A stretch of DNA of 37,206 bases from Ignavibacteriales bacterium (GCA_003567775.1 PWYR01000048.1:1-37206); one strand, 5' to 3'; positions 8,603 to 17,359 are shown, numbered from the stretch's first letter. The notes: generated from the letters alone by a model not told the origin. Numbers and translations are program-made.

Positions 8603-9751
8603 CTATTCCACTGTCGGGTCAATATCCTCAACAATCTGCTGTATTGGATCCACATCGACATCCGGCGTCGGCTCGAATGTGTTGAGGAGCGCTTGTACCT
8701 GTAGGACCAATTTCTTCTTTTCATATCGCGGTGCAAATATCGAACCGTCCAGCATATAAATTCTTTCGGTCTCTTCGTCATAAAATGTATAGTTAATGAA
8801 CGGTCCGCCGCCGCTAAAATCGCTAAACCGCCATAAACCTCTTACTTTAATGCCGTATCGATCTTTAAAATTGGTCTCTTGTATTTCATGATATTCCGGC
8901 GCGATGCGTACGTATGCTTTATCATCCATCGTCCGGTAAAATTGTTGCGTCAGGTTATCGCGCGTTTCTCGAATAAATTGCGGAGTAATCTGATGCGGCC
9001 CGCCATTTTCAATCCAGTGCACAAATATCCATCGTTCCATATCGGGAGGGGTGGCGCGCCGGAGCCATACGAAATTTTGTTCGGGACTATTGATAGCAAG
9101 ATAATAGTCGTGCTGAACGAACATTGTCCAATGATAATCCTCGAGAAATTTTTCACTTAGTTCGGCTTTTGCGTACCGACGTTCACGGGTTACATTTTCA
9201 ATCTCGCGGCGGAGTGTAAAATTATGGAAATGATAAAATAGCCGGTCGGCGTGATGCATAATGTTGTTATATATGCTTTCTAATGTGGGACCGGTCAGAT
9301 ACATAATCATTTGACCGCGTGCATTGCTATGATATCTGTTTATCATAAATTCCTCTTCCGTCATCACAATCTCCTGGACTCTTTCACTGAGCGCCGCGTT
9401 CATATATTGAGCGGTTGTGCCCGTACCATCGAGTGGAGCAACTATTAATACATTCTTTTGTCGCCGGTAGCGCGAGAAATTTTGTATATCTTCACGATAT
9501 AACGTGAATAGAGGTTCCGGCTGCGGGGTAGTGATTTCACGACCGAGCGCTTCACGTAGCACCGGTTCGAGAACGACATAATCGCTTGAGTCTGCAAACA
9601 CTATGATTTCATACATATCTCCTTCGGCGCGCAACTGAACATCGCCCCAATTGATCATCCTGACGGCGACATACGCGACTATCGCAACGACTATTATAAA
9701 TATTAACGGTGTAAACCGGTTTTGTTCACTTTTCATTTTTCTTTGTCTCAT
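8603..9751 (-). CDS. DUF4837-type membrane-anchored protein
   Basis: A 382-residue protein of unknown function that resembles DUF4837, a family of envelope proteins known mainly from Bacteroidetes. Residues 14-31 form a single N-terminal transmembrane anchor after a basic stretch, so the bulk is probably extracytoplasmic. Family-like features include an early strand EIIVFADSSDY, a PQPEPLF segment, and a middle block with WLRRATPPDMERWIFVHW. The start is ATG 9751 rather than the track start at 9793, because GGAGGAGG lies 7 bases upstream of it. It is the last gene of the tilS-hpt-ftsH-kinase run, 73 bases after its neighbour. It converges on the HdrD-like gene with only about 20 bases between stops. 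The tail is acidic (PTPDVDVDP). Confidence 0.75.
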   Translation of the reverse strand: MRQRKMKSEQNRFTPLIFIIVVAIVAYVAVRMINWGDVQLRAEGDMYEIIVFADSSDYVVLEPVLREALGREITTPQPEPLFTLYREDIQNFSRYRRQKNVLIVAPLDGTGTTAQYMNAALSERVQEIVMTEEEFMINRYHSNARGQMIMYLTGPTLESIYNNIMHHADRLFYHFHNFTLRREIENVTRERRYAKAELSEKFLEDYHWTMFVQHDYYLAINSPEQNFVWLRRATPPDMERWIFVHWIENGGPHQITPQFIRETRDNLTQQFYRTMDDKAYVRIAPEYHEIQETNFKDRYGIKVRGLWRFSDFSGGGPFINYTFYDEETERIYMLDGSIFAPRYEKKKLVLQVQALLNTFEPTPDVDVDPIQQIVEDIDPTVE

Positions 9752-9824
9752 CGCCAAACCTCCTCCGGCAATCGGTTCATTTTTTTGATCCATTAAAATT
9801 ATAACAATTATTTTTATCTAAAGG

Positions 9825-10472
9825 TTACCGAATCATATAGATGTCGATATGCGGCAGAAATAGCGTATATCCTATCCAGAGTACGGTCGCAACGCTTACC
9901 GGGATTGCAATATTGTCAAGAAAACCGGACGCTGCTTCCGCAACGGCGCCGATCGCCGCCGCTATAAATCCGATCAGGTACTCTGATATTTCGTAATTAT
10001 ATTTCGGTGTTACCAGTACCACAATACAAGCTGCAATAAAAAAAGCAAGACTTCCTTCGAATGATTTATCGAAAAATTTGCGTTTTCCGTATAATTTCCC
10101 AAAGATAGCCGCGGCGCCGTCTGCGAATGTCAATGTCACCAATCCAATTATCGCTAACAATTTTGGAAAGATGACGATGCATATCGCGGCGGATATTAAT
10201 ACGAAAGTTGCTCCGTTAAGTCTCAGATTGTTTTGATCGCGCTCACTGTTGCGGAGCAGAAAGCCGAAAAATGTATTAAATAATCTTGCAGTCGGTTGAT
10301 GATAATACCGTAGTATATCGACAATAATGAATGCCGCGGTGAGTGGAATTAAAATTGTTAGCGCAGTCGATTTCGGTATAAAATAATATATTACCGGAAT
10401 TGCAAGATTTGTTAAATGAAAAAGTTTTCGCGGAATCTCCGCTCTGAATGAGGGGTTATGAACATCCTGCAT
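9825..10472 (-). CDS. SEC59/DGK1/VTE5-type CTP-dependent lipid kinase-like membrane protein
   Basis: A 215-residue polytopic membrane protein of the dolichol kinase/diacylglycerol kinase/phytol kinase superfamily, related to CDP-diacylglycerol synthases. Seen in the sequence are an early RKLFH motif, NGATFVL in the middle, DGAAAIFGKLYGKRKF followed by KSFEGSLAFF, and DNIAIPV near the C-terminus, all typical of this superfamily. The physiological lipid substrate cannot be deduced. The ATG lies 3 bases after the ftsH stop, so the two are translationally coupled. Six or seven hydrophobic helices are visible. Placement after ftsH suggests a housekeeping membrane-lipid role. Confidence 0.82.
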   Translation of the reverse strand: MQDVHNPSFRAEIPRKLFHLTNLAIPVIYYFIPKSTALTILIPLTAAFIIVDILRYYHQPTARLFNTFFGFLLRNSERDQNNLRLNGATFVLISAAICIVIFPKLLAIIGLVTLTFADGAAAIFGKLYGKRKFFDKSFEGSLAFFIAACIVVLVTPKYNYEISEYLIGFIAAAIGAVAEAASGFLDNIAIPVSVATVLWIGYTLFLPHIDIYMIR

Positions 10473-10475
10473 ATC

Positions 10476-12728
10476 TTATTTTCTATTACTTCGTTTATTT
10501 TTTTTCCTATTGTTTGTTGTCTTCCCCTCACTGTTTTCAACTTTTTCATCGTCCTCTATTTGCCGATCCGACTGTGCGGAAGTCTTCCGGCTATCTCCAT
10601 CGGAATCGGCGGCAGTCTCTTTTGTATTATCTTGTGTCTTTTTCTTGGAATGCTTACGAAGTTTTTCGACTGCCGCCTCGAGCGCTTCTTTTTCCGCTTC
10701 CTCACCGTTCTTTTTGGATTTGACCGGCGGCAACTCTTCACCCCGTATGATCATATCGATCTCAGTGGCGTCAAGTATCTCACGTTCAAGCAATACAATT
10801 GATAGCCGGTGCAATATATCGATGTTTTCGCGGAGTATTTTCTCTGCGCGTTTCTCGGCTTTGATGATAATCGATCTGACCTCTTTATCGATTTCTATGG
10901 CTGTTTGTTCGCTGAAGCTTCGTCCTTGCGCCATCTGTCTTCCGATAAATATCTCTTCGCTGTTCTGACCGTAATTTAAAGGACCGAGCTTCTCACTCAT
11001 TCCCCATTCACACACCATCTTACGCGCAAGCTGCGTCGATCGTTCAATGTCGTTCGATGCACCGGTCGTAAATTTATCAAACACGATTTTCTCTGCCACG
11101 CGACCGCCGAGTGCATAGGTAATCATCGCTTCGAGATATTCACGGGGGTATGTATGTTTCTCGTCAATCGGTAAATAGGTGGTGACGCCGAGCGCCCGTC
11201 CGCGTGGAATAATAGTGACCTTATGAACAGGATCGGCTTCAGGAATCATACGTGCAACGAGCACATGACCTATTTCGTGATATGCGGTTGTCTTTTTTTC
11301 GGCATCCGATATAATCATACTTTTTCGCTCCGTACCCATCATCACCTTGTCTTTCGCATCTTCGAAGTCGAGCATAGTAACAACGTTGCTGTTTCTGCGT
11401 GCAGCAAGGAGTGCTGCCTCGTTAACAAGGTTTGCCAGATCGGCGCCTGCAAGTCCTGGTGTTCCTTTCGCAAGCGTTTCAAGATCGACATCTTCAGACA
11501 ATGGTATATTACGGGTATGAACCCGGAGTATACCCTCCCGACCTTTCACATCTGGTCGATCGACAACAACCTGACGATCGAATCTACCGGGTCTCAGGAG
11601 CGCCGGATCGAGTACGTCCGGCCGGTTTGTTGCTGCGATGATAATGACGCCGAGATTTTGCTCGAATCCGTCCATTTCAACGAGAAGCTGGTTAAGCGTT
11701 TGTTCGCGCTCATCGTGCCCGCCGCCGAGTCCTGCACCGCGTTGTCTGCCAACAGCATCGATCTCATCGATAAATACTATACAGGGTGCGCTCTTTTTGG
11801 CATTTTCAAACAGGTCGCGCACACGGCTCGCTCCGACGCCGACAAACATCTCGACGAAATCCGCTCCACTGATAGAGAAAAATGGTACGCCGGCTTCGCC
11901 TGCAACCGCGCGTGCAAGAAGCGTCTTTCCGGTTCCCGGAGGACCAAGTAAAAGTACACCGCGGGGTATTTTACCGCCAAGCCGCTGAAATTTTCCCGGA
12001 TCGCGAAGGAAATCGATTATTTCATATAATTCAACCTTTGCCTCTTCGGCGCCGGCAACATCGTTAAAGTTGAGTTTAGGCGCTCCCTCATTCAACATCT
12101 TAGCGTTGCTTTTACCGAATGAGAATAGTCCACGAGGTCCCCCCGCACCGCCGCTCTGCATACGTCTCATTATAATAATCCAGATGGCGATCAACAAAAT
12201 CCAGGGTAATGCCGAAAGCAGTGCGGTAAGCCAGGCGCGGTCTTCTTTCACTATGCTAAAATCGATGTTGCGTCTCACCCATTCATCGATAATGGAATCG
12301 TCTATGTTGGTGTAGGGGAGTGTCACTACGAATTTTTCACCGACCACCCGGGTGCCGGCCGGTGTTGTCATTTCTTCTGACGAGCGTAATGTGCCGTGAA
12401 AATCAAAGTCGTTCGAACCGGTCTTTTTTATCGTAGCGCTCTTAATTTTATTTTCGTTTAATAGAGTGAGATATTGGTTAAACGTAACTTTGTGCCGGCC
12501 GGCGTCGTCATCACGGAATAAAGACATTATCACGAACACGGCGATAATGATCAACGACCAGCTTAATACGACGCGCAGAACCCGTTTCCAATTGAATTCT
12601 TCAGGTTCTTTTTTATCCTTGTCGTCTCGTTTATCTTTATTTTGTTTATCTTTATTAAACGGTGAATTGAAGAAATTCTTTGATCCGTCGTTTTTATTGA
12701 AAAATTTATTGTGCAATTGATTGTTCAA
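10476..12728 (-). CDS. ftsH: ATP-dependent zinc metalloprotease FtsH
   Basis: FtsH is a membrane-anchored hexameric AAA+ protease that degrades misfolded membrane and regulatory proteins. I start it at TTG 12728 (750 residues): AAAGGAG lies 7 bases upstream, and the track start at 12794 would run deep into hpt. Two transmembrane helices flank a roughly 80-residue periplasmic segment. The Walker A GPPGTGKT is at 262-269, Walker B ([10 protein letters not shown]) and the second region of homology follow, and the zinc site HEIGH is at 484-488. The C-terminus extends into an unusually long, highly charged tail, rich in Lys, Asp, Glu and Ser, ending KKNKRSNRK. The gene begins 13 bases after the hpt stop and is followed by the lipid kinase gene after 3 bases. 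Confidence 0.97.
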   Translation of the reverse strand: MNNQLHNKFFNKNDGSKNFFNSPFNKDKQNKDKRDDKDKKEPEEFNWKRVLRVVLSWSLIIIAVFVIMSLFRDDDAGRHKVTFNQYLTLLNENKIKSATIKKTGSNDFDFHGTLRSSEEMTTPAGTRVVGEKFVVTLPYTNIDDSIIDEWVRRNIDFSIVKEDRAWLTALLSALPWILLIAIWIIIMRRMQSGGAGGPRGLFSFGKSNAKMLNEGAPKLNFNDVAGAEEAKVELYEIIDFLRDPGKFQRLGGKIPRGVLLLGPPGTGKTLLARAVAGEAGVPFFSISGADFVEMFVGVGASRVRDLFENAKKSAPCIVFIDEIDAVGRQRGAGLGGGHDEREQTLNQLLVEMDGFEQNLGVIIIAATNRPDVLDPALLRPGRFDRQVVVDRPDVKGREGILRVHTRNIPLSEDVDLETLAKGTPGLAGADLANLVNEAALLAARRNSNVVTMLDFEDAKDKVMMGTERKSMIISDAEKKTTAYHEIGHVLVARMIPEADPVHKVTIIPRGRALGVTTYLPIDEKHTYPREYLEAMITYALGGRVAEKIVFDKFTTGASNDIERSTQLARKMVCEWGMSEKLGPLNYGQNSEEIFIGRQMAQGRSFSEQTAIEIDKEVRSIIIKAEKRAEKILRENIDILHRLSIVLLEREILDATEIDMIIRGEELPPVKSKKNGEEAEKEALEAAVEKLRKHSKKKTQDNTKETAADSDGDSRKTSAQSDRQIEDDEKVENSEGKTTNNRKKNKRSNRK

Positions 12729-12741
12729 TGTGTTTCTCCTT

Positions 12742-13326
12742 TCAGTCCTCTCCGGTAGTAGAAGCATTCCCGTCCGATGACGGGTCAAGTACATAAATAG
12801 ATCTTAAGTTACGCCACTTTTGAGCATAATCGAGTCCGTAACCGATAACAAATTCTGTCGGAATTTCAAAGCCGACATACTCAAGCGGGAAATCTACCTT
12901 TGCCGCCGCTTTTTTGTATAACAGAGTAACAACGCTGAATGAACGAGGGTTCTGTTGTATTATAAGATCGCGAATGTATGCAATTGAAAGACCCGAATCC
13001 ACAACGTCTTCAACGATAATGATATCACGACCTTTCACTTCACAGTTTAAATCTTTTAACATTGTTACATTACCGCTGCTTATTTTTGCATCGCCATAGC
13101 TGCTGAGTTTGAAAAAGTCGATTTCGCAGTCAATTGTAATCTCGCGTATCAAATCCGACATAAAAATAAACGATCCGTTCAATATACCTATAAAAATGGG
13201 TACGCGGTCCTGAAAATCCCGATTCAGCTTATCTGCAAGTTCGGAGATTCGTTTCCGGATCTCCTGCTCGGTTATAAAGATTTTGAAAACTTCTTCGTTA
13301 TTAACGACGATGTTATCTTTTTGCAT
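12742..13326 (-). CDS. hpt: hypoxanthine phosphoribosyltransferase
   Basis: Converts hypoxanthine (and probably guanine) plus PRPP to IMP (GMP) in purine salvage. The PRPP-binding loop EDVVDSG lies at about residues 106-112, preceded by the strand DIIIV. GILNGSFIFMSDL supplies the family's first loop, and the C-terminal region contains VIGYGLDYAQKWRNL, typical of bacterial Hpt. Two starts are possible: TTG at 13341 (track) and ATG at 13326. I prefer the ATG, since neither has a Shine-Dalgarno sequence and the resulting 194 residues fit the family. Either way it overlaps the end of tilS, implying coupled translation. The tilS-hpt-ftsH order is a widely conserved bacterial arrangement. Confidence 0.94.
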   Translation of the reverse strand: MQKDNIVVNNEEVFKIFITEQEIRKRISELADKLNRDFQDRVPIFIGILNGSFIFMSDLIREITIDCEIDFFKLSSYGDAKISSGNVTMLKDLNCEVKGRDIIIVEDVVDSGLSIAYIRDLIIQQNPRSFSVVTLLYKKAAAKVDFPLEYVGFEIPTEFVIGYGLDYAQKWRNLRSIYVLDPSSDGNASTTGED

Positions 13327-14704
13327 GTGGAATATATTCAATTTTTAATATGAGCTGTGTTTTTTCTGTAACTTTGAATCTGTCATCGAGTTGTACTCCG
13401 CACACCCACACTATATCATCCTGTGTAGTAAGCAATGGAATACGGTGTTTATACGATCGCGGTACTTTCATGTCGATAAAAATGTCGCTTACCTTTTTCA
13501 ATGTTTGCATTCCCAGCGGCTGCATCCGGTCGCCTTCCTTCCAGAAGCGCAGTATAAGCGGTTTCGTTATCTTACCGGCATCGATGTATTCGACATATTT
13601 ATTTTTATCGAACAATACCTGTTCGGGTGATATAAACAAACTCCTGACAGTAAAATGCTTAAAACTATATTCTTCGTTTAATTCTATTGATGTTATAAAT
13701 TTTTCGGGATCCGTATTTTCAAGAAATCTGACACCCGATGATTCGCTTTCCACTCTGTAATCCGGCGTTAGCATAACCGAAGCGCCTGCGGGTGATTCGA
13801 CCAGGCGTTGGATCCTTTCTGTTATTTCAAACGATACGGGATAACCGGTGACCCTGCTTGCCGTATCACGAATCACATAGTTTGCAAGTACAGGATGAAG
13901 CGATTTCAGTGCTTTCTTTTCAATGAAATATTCCTCTTCGCCGGTTTTTTTTACCATACCGGCGCTTTGTTTTTTCGCTTCCTGACGAACGTAGTCATCG
14001 ATTGTGCGAACTATTTCACTTGTTCGATTAATTGAAGATGCTACGTTTTCCCGTAATTTCTTATGTATTAACGGAAACACCTCGTTTCTGACTATGTTTC
14101 TTGCATACCGGTCGGATAGATTTGATGAATCTATCCGGAAGGGTATACCTTCGATCCGAGCAAAGTTTTCGATCTCCTTTCGAGGAATATCGATAAGCGG
14201 TCTGATTATCGAATCCCGTTTCGGAGGAATTCCACCGAGACCTTCCGGCCCGGCGCCGCGCAATAAGTTAAGAAATACAGTCTCGGCATTATCGTCGGCT
14301 GTATGACCTGTTGCGATCAGATCGAATCCGTGTATTTGCCGCATTTTCTCAAAAAAAGAGTAGCGTATATTTCGCGCCCGTTCCTGGAACGAACCCGTTG
14401 TATCTTCCACCGGATCGTCCGGTTTAATATTTTTTACATATACCGGTAATCCTTTTTCCGCTGCAATGGTGCGTACCAATTGTTCGTCACCGTCCGAATC
14501 CGCACCCCGTAAACCGTAATTCACGTGCGCCATCCCCAGGGATAAATCGAATTCTTCTTTCAATGCAAGGAGGATTTCGATCAATGCCATTGAGTCGGCG
14601 CCGCCGCTAACGGCTGCAATTATTTTTGCATTTTTTCCGAAAAGCTTTTCCCGGGCGATACACTCTTTAACTACCTGGAAAATGTCATAGTTCTCTTTGT
14701 GCAT
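13313..14704 (-). CDS. tilS: tRNA(Ile)-lysidine synthase
   Basis: TilS attaches lysine to C34 of tRNA-Ile(CAU), converting it to read AUA and switching its charging from Met to Ile. The PP-loop ATPase motif SGGADS is at residues 33-38, followed by HVNYGLRGADSDGDEQLV and GHTADDNAETVFLNLLRG, which are characteristic. At 463 residues it has the full TilS layout: the N-terminal ATPase, a helical middle domain, and a C-terminal domain containing RFWKEGDRMQPLGM. It is the first gene of the minus-strand run and overlaps hpt. A TTGAAT-17-TATATT promoter lies just upstream. A tRNA with a CAU anticodon is encoded about 1.5 kb away but looks like an elongator Met. Confidence 0.95.
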   Translation of the reverse strand: MHKENYDIFQVVKECIAREKLFGKNAKIIAAVSGGADSMALIEILLALKEEFDLSLGMAHVNYGLRGADSDGDEQLVRTIAAEKGLPVYVKNIKPDDPVEDTTGSFQERARNIRYSFFEKMRQIHGFDLIATGHTADDNAETVFLNLLRGAGPEGLGGIPPKRDSIIRPLIDIPRKEIENFARIEGIPFRIDSSNLSDRYARNIVRNEVFPLIHKKLRENVASSINRTSEIVRTIDDYVRQEAKKQSAGMVKKTGEEEYFIEKKALKSLHPVLANYVIRDTASRVTGYPVSFEITERIQRLVESPAGASVMLTPDYRVESESSGVRFLENTDPEKFITSIELNEEYSFKHFTVRSLFISPEQVLFDKNKYVEYIDAGKITKPLILRFWKEGDRMQPLGMQTLKKVSDIFIDMKVPRSYKHRIPLLTTQDDIVWVCGVQLDDRFKVTEKTQLILKIEYIPHAKR

Positions 14705-14731
14705 GCGACGGTTAAATAATTATATCCTAAT

Positions 14732-14760
14732 AATATAGAGAATAATGGGTAGATATTCAA
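14732..14760 (-). promoter_or_regulatory. sigma-70-type promoter for tilS-hpt-ftsH
   Basis: On the minus strand TTGAAT (14760-14755) and TATATT (14737-14732) are separated by 17 bases, about 28 bases before the tilS ATG. This would drive the five-gene run tilS to the DUF4837 gene. Confidence 0.5.
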
Positions 14761-14795
14761 TAAATAGAAATTTAATCCGGCTTTTTTTATTGAAA

Positions 14796-14824
14796 TTGCA
14801 TGGAAATCCATATTTTTGTATATT
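14796..14824 (+). promoter_or_regulatory. putative promoter for speD-speE with an internal dyad
   Basis: TTGCAT (14796-14801) and TATATT (14819-14824) are 17 bases apart; the -35 match is weak. The dyad ATGGAAATCCAT (14800-14811) overlaps the -35 and spacer and could be a repressor operator. The predicted leader is about 125 bases long. Confidence 0.4.
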
Positions 14825-14871
14825 AGATATCTTTAGTTTGTTATTTTATGGGCAGGTGTCCAATCCAAAAA

Positions 14872-14955
14872 TAGCAGGGGTCCCGCAGTCATAACCACGT
14901 CATGGTTGCGGGGTGTTTCTATAGGTAATGTCACAATTGTGGAGGGCAGAGATCA
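14872..14955 (+). other. structured 5' leader of speD
   Basis: CCCGCA (14882-14887) can pair with TGCGGG (14907-14912), and ACCA with TGGT inside it, giving an 11-bp hairpin (with one flanking T-G pair) interrupted by a 6-base bulge. No T-run follows, so it is not an ordinary terminator. I do not recognise a known riboswitch. An 8-codon reading frame (14848-14874, ATG...TAG) precedes it. Confidence 0.4.
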
Positions 14956-15342
14956 TTGAACGCTCTTGGTATACAGTTAGCAGTCGAACTCTTCGATTGT
15001 GATGAGAATATTCTGAATGATCACAGACTTCTCGAACAATCTCTTGTTGAAGCGGCTACAAATGCCGGCGCTACGGTTGTAAATAGCGTATTCCATCAAT
15101 TTAATCCATACGGTATAAGCGGTGCAGTCATTATTGCTGAATCACACATTGCCATACATACATGGCCTGAGTACCGCTATGCTGCGCTGGATATTTTTAC
15201 CTGCGGGACCGACATAGATCCCAACGGCATAGCCGAAGAGGTGCAATATGTTTTGAGCGCCGACCGGATGCATGTTTCACGCATCCTGCGCGGCGTTACC
15301 GTTGGAGAACAGGAACGGAGCTATGCACAAACGCCGACGTAA
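14956..15342 (+). CDS. speD: S-adenosylmethionine decarboxylase proenzyme
   Basis: SpeD decarboxylates S-adenosylmethionine to supply aminopropyl groups for spermidine. The 128-residue form is the short prokaryotic class that self-cleaves to make a pyruvoyl cofactor. The cleavage-site motif ESHIAIHTWPE places the pyruvoyl-forming serine at residue 63, with His68 and Cys83 (FTCG) as the catalytic partners. The start is TTG, with GGAGG 10 bases upstream and MNALGIQLAVELFDC matching the family N-terminus. speE follows after 5 bases in the same operon. The roughly 125-base leader is unusually structured for so small a gene, which suggests post-transcriptional control, possibly by polyamines or S-adenosylmethionine (inference). 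Confidence 0.95.
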   Translation: MNALGIQLAVELFDCDENILNDHRLLEQSLVEAATNAGATVVNSVFHQFNPYGISGAVIIAESHIAIHTWPEYRYAALDIFTCGTDIDPNGIAEEVQYVLSADRMHVSRILRGVTVGEQERSYAQTPT

Positions 15343-15347
15343 CTGAC

Positions 15348-16229
15348 ATGCAAGGATCAATCAGATATGAGGGTGGCTCCATTTATCTTGAAGAGGTTGG
15401 CCCGGAACATACGATCGTTCGATACGAATTAAAAAAGCTGCTGTACAGTAGGCAAACTCCATATCAGCGTGTAGAGATAGCCGATTCGTACGATTACGGC
15501 AGAATGTTGATTCTCGACGGCTGCGTAAACGTAAGCGAGCGGGATGAAGCAAATTATCATGAAATGATAGCGCATGTGCCGGCGCTGCTGTACCCTCACC
15601 CCGAATCGGTTCTCGTAGTCGGAGGCGGCGACGGCGGGACGGTGCGCGAATTGTTAAAACACGACGGCATGCGGCGCATCGATGTTGTAGAGATAGACGC
15701 CGAGGTGGTTGCCGCTTGTAAACGGTTTTTCCCGTCGCTCGCTTCAAGTTTTGACGATCCGCGGGTGCATGTGTATAATGAAGACGGCACGGAATTCGTG
15801 CAACGAGCTCAATCCTCGAAGTATTCGGTGGTAATTGTCGATTCATCCGACCCGATCGGACCTGCCGAGGGACTCTTTACCCGCGATTTTTATCAATCCT
15901 GCCATCGTATCCTCGATGATAACGGAATCGTTGTTGCGCAATCCGAATCGCCGTATGTGTATCCCGGTATTCTTAAACAGGTATACGATTTGTTCAATGA
16001 AATTTTTAATGCTGTTTATCCTTATCACATTTCCGTCCCGACGTATCCTTCCGGACAGATTTATATGATGATGGGATTAAAGGATGCAGGGGACACTGAG
16101 CAATTTGTGGACTCGCAGGTTCAAAATTTCTTTTCAAACCACAAAGCTGGGTTGAAGTACCTGACTCCAGATATCCTAAAAGGAATATTTCAGCTTCCGG
16201 GAGATGTAAGGAAGGTTTTGCGGGGTTGA
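15348..16229 (+). CDS. speE: spermidine synthase
   Basis: Transfers the aminopropyl group from decarboxylated S-adenosylmethionine to putrescine, forming spermidine. The enzyme has a Rossmann-like methyltransferase fold. The motif VVGGGDGGTVREL at about residues 90-102 binds the nucleoside, VVEIDAEVV supplies the acidic residue at the end of strand 2, and VVDSSDPIGPAEGLF carries the catalytic aspartate and polyamine-binding loop. At 293 residues it has normal length, with the usual N-terminal beta-strand tetramerisation domain ending LILDGCVNVSERDEANYHEM. It lies 5 bases downstream of speD, so decarboxylated substrate and enzyme are co-produced. No speA/speC or agmatinase genes are in the window, so putrescine comes from elsewhere. 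Confidence 0.96.
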   Translation: MQGSIRYEGGSIYLEEVGPEHTIVRYELKKLLYSRQTPYQRVEIADSYDYGRMLILDGCVNVSERDEANYHEMIAHVPALLYPHPESVLVVGGGDGGTVRELLKHDGMRRIDVVEIDAEVVAACKRFFPSLASSFDDPRVHVYNEDGTEFVQRAQSSKYSVVIVDSSDPIGPAEGLFTRDFYQSCHRILDDNGIVVAQSESPYVYPGILKQVYDLFNEIFNAVYPYHISVPTYPSGQIYMMMGLKDAGDTEQFVDSQVQNFFSNHKAGLKYLTPDILKGIFQLPGDVRKVLRG

Positions 16230-16256
16230 GATAGATTATTGACGAGCATTTGATTG

Positions 16257-16330
16257 TACCGGAGGAGGGACTTGAACCCCCGACACGTGGATTATGATTC
16301 CACTGCTCTAACCACCTGAGCTACTCCGGC
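16257..16330 (-). tRNA. tRNA-Met (anticodon CAU), elongator type
   Basis: The minus strand folds into a full cloverleaf. The acceptor is GCCGGAG paired with CTCCGGT (closing pair G1-U72), the D stem GCTC/GAGC, the anticodon stem GTGGA/TCCAC with loop ATCATAA, and the T arm GGGGG-TTCAAGT-CCCTC. Discriminator A73 is present and CCA is not encoded. The anticodon is CAU. The anticodon stem lacks the three G-C pairs of initiator tRNA. The acceptor (G4-C69, G5-C68) differs from the C4-G69 and C5-G68 signature known for E. coli tRNA-Ile2, so elongator Met is more likely than the TilS substrate. Position 32 is A rather than the usual C. Confidence 0.9.
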
Positions 16331-16347
16331 ATTTGTTAAGAAACAAC

Positions 16348-16376
16348 AATATACGCGTAAATTCCATTAAAATCAA
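16348..16376 (-). promoter_or_regulatory. sigma-70-type promoter for the tRNA
   Basis: On the minus strand TTGATT (16376-16371) and TATATT (16353-16348) are 17 bases apart, with a transcription start predicted about 11 bases before the tRNA. Confidence 0.5.
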
Positions 16377-16387
16377 TAATAACGGAT

Positions 16388-16416
16388 TTGAAGTTGTCAT
16401 ACGGTTTTGCTATTAT
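16388..16416 (+). promoter_or_regulatory. sigma-70-type promoter for hpnC-hpnD-hpnE
   Basis: TTGAAG (16388-16393) and TATTAT (16411-16416) are separated by 17 bases, leaving a leader of about 43 bases before the hpnC ATG. Confidence 0.5.
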
Positions 16417-16465
16417 GTAACTTCATAATCTTTATATCACTTTATGTATTGGAATAATTAAACGC

Positions 16466-17359
16466 ATGCCGGTTGCCGTAAAACCTGAACAATGGGTGTT
16501 GAACCCGCCGAAAGTTGGATCGTTGGATGAATCTTTCAGACGGTGCAAGCATATAGCGAGGAAGCATTATGAGAACTTTCCTGTCGGATCGATTCTTATC
16601 CCGCGTCATTTGCAGCCGTATGTGTTTGCAGTGTATGCGTTTGCCCGTACCGCCGACGATTTTGCCGATGAACCCGGCTACTCCGACGCAGAACGCATAC
16701 TTTATCTGAACGAGTGGGAAGAGCTTTTCCTCCGGTCGCTTGAGAGCCGTACGCGACATCCGATTATGTGGGCGGTGGCGGAAACCATCCGTTCGAAGGA
16801 TCTTCCCGTGCAGTTATTTCAGGATTTGCTTTCGGCCTTTCGCCAGGATGTAACGGTCAAACGGTATAATACATTTAACGAAGTAATGGATTATTGCCGT
16901 CGTTCGGCTAATCCGATCGGCCGTTTGATGTTGATGATCTTCGGTTATCGTGATTCGAAGTTGTTTCGCTATTCTGATGCAATTTGCACGGGATTACAGC
17001 TCACTAATTTCTGGCAGGATGTTTCAATCGATATCAAAAAGAACAGGATTTATTTTCCGGATGACGATATGTTCTCATACGGGGTAAGTGAACTCGAACT
17101 AACCCGGAATAGAAGCAGCCGATCGCTCAGGAACCTTGTCCGATTTGAGGTGGAACGGACCGATGCGCTGTTCAAAATGGGGAAGCCGCTGCTTAAATAT
17201 CTTCGAGGACGATTTAAGTATGAAATCAAATGTGTGCTTATCGGAGGTAAAGCTATTCTCCGAAAAATCGAGAAGAATGATTACGACGTCCTGAAGACAC
17301 GTCCGAAATTGGCATTCCGGGATGCTCCATCGTTGCTATATAAATTTTTACTAAAGTGA
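16466..17359 (+). CDS. hpnC: squalene synthase HpnC (hydroxysqualene synthase)
   Basis: HpnC converts presqualene diphosphate to hydroxysqualene, the second step of the bacterial three-enzyme squalene pathway. It belongs to the trans-isoprenyl diphosphate synthase (head-to-head) family. The first aspartate motif DDFAD is at residues 64-68, after YAFARTA, and the second, DVSID, is at 185-189 in a FWQDVSIDIKKNRIYFP block. At 297 residues it has normal length. It starts at ATG 16466. Its stop is followed within 14 bases by the likely hpnD start, and a GTG alternative start overlaps it, so the genes are an operon. The order hpnC-hpnD-hpnE strongly supports the assignment over a phytoene synthase. 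Confidence 0.9.
   Translation: MPVAVKPEQWVLNPPKVGSLDESFRRCKHIARKHYENFPVGSILIPRHLQPYVFAVYAFARTADDFADEPGYSDAERILYLNEWEELFLRSLESRTRHPIMWAVAETIRSKDLPVQLFQDLLSAFRQDVTVKRYNTFNEVMDYCRRSANPIGRLMLMIFGYRDSKLFRYSDAICTGLQLTNFWQDVSIDIKKNRIYFPDDDMFSYGVSELELTRNRSSRSLRNLVRFEVERTDALFKMGKPLLKYLRGRFKYEIKCVLIGGKAILRKIEKNDYDVLKTRPKLAFRDAPSLLYKFLLK

Noticed and set aside
11223-11951. 242-residue plus-strand ORF opposite ftsH
   Set aside because: It is a shadow of the conserved FtsH AAA+ region on the other strand, with no ribosome binding site and no family resemblance.
14882-14912. Hairpin before speD as a terminator
   Set aside because: No T-run follows and it points into speD from a promoter region, so a leader structure is more likely.
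15361-15846. 161-residue minus-strand ORF across speE
   Set aside because: It lies within the well-conserved speE gene and is Arg-rich without any domain signature.
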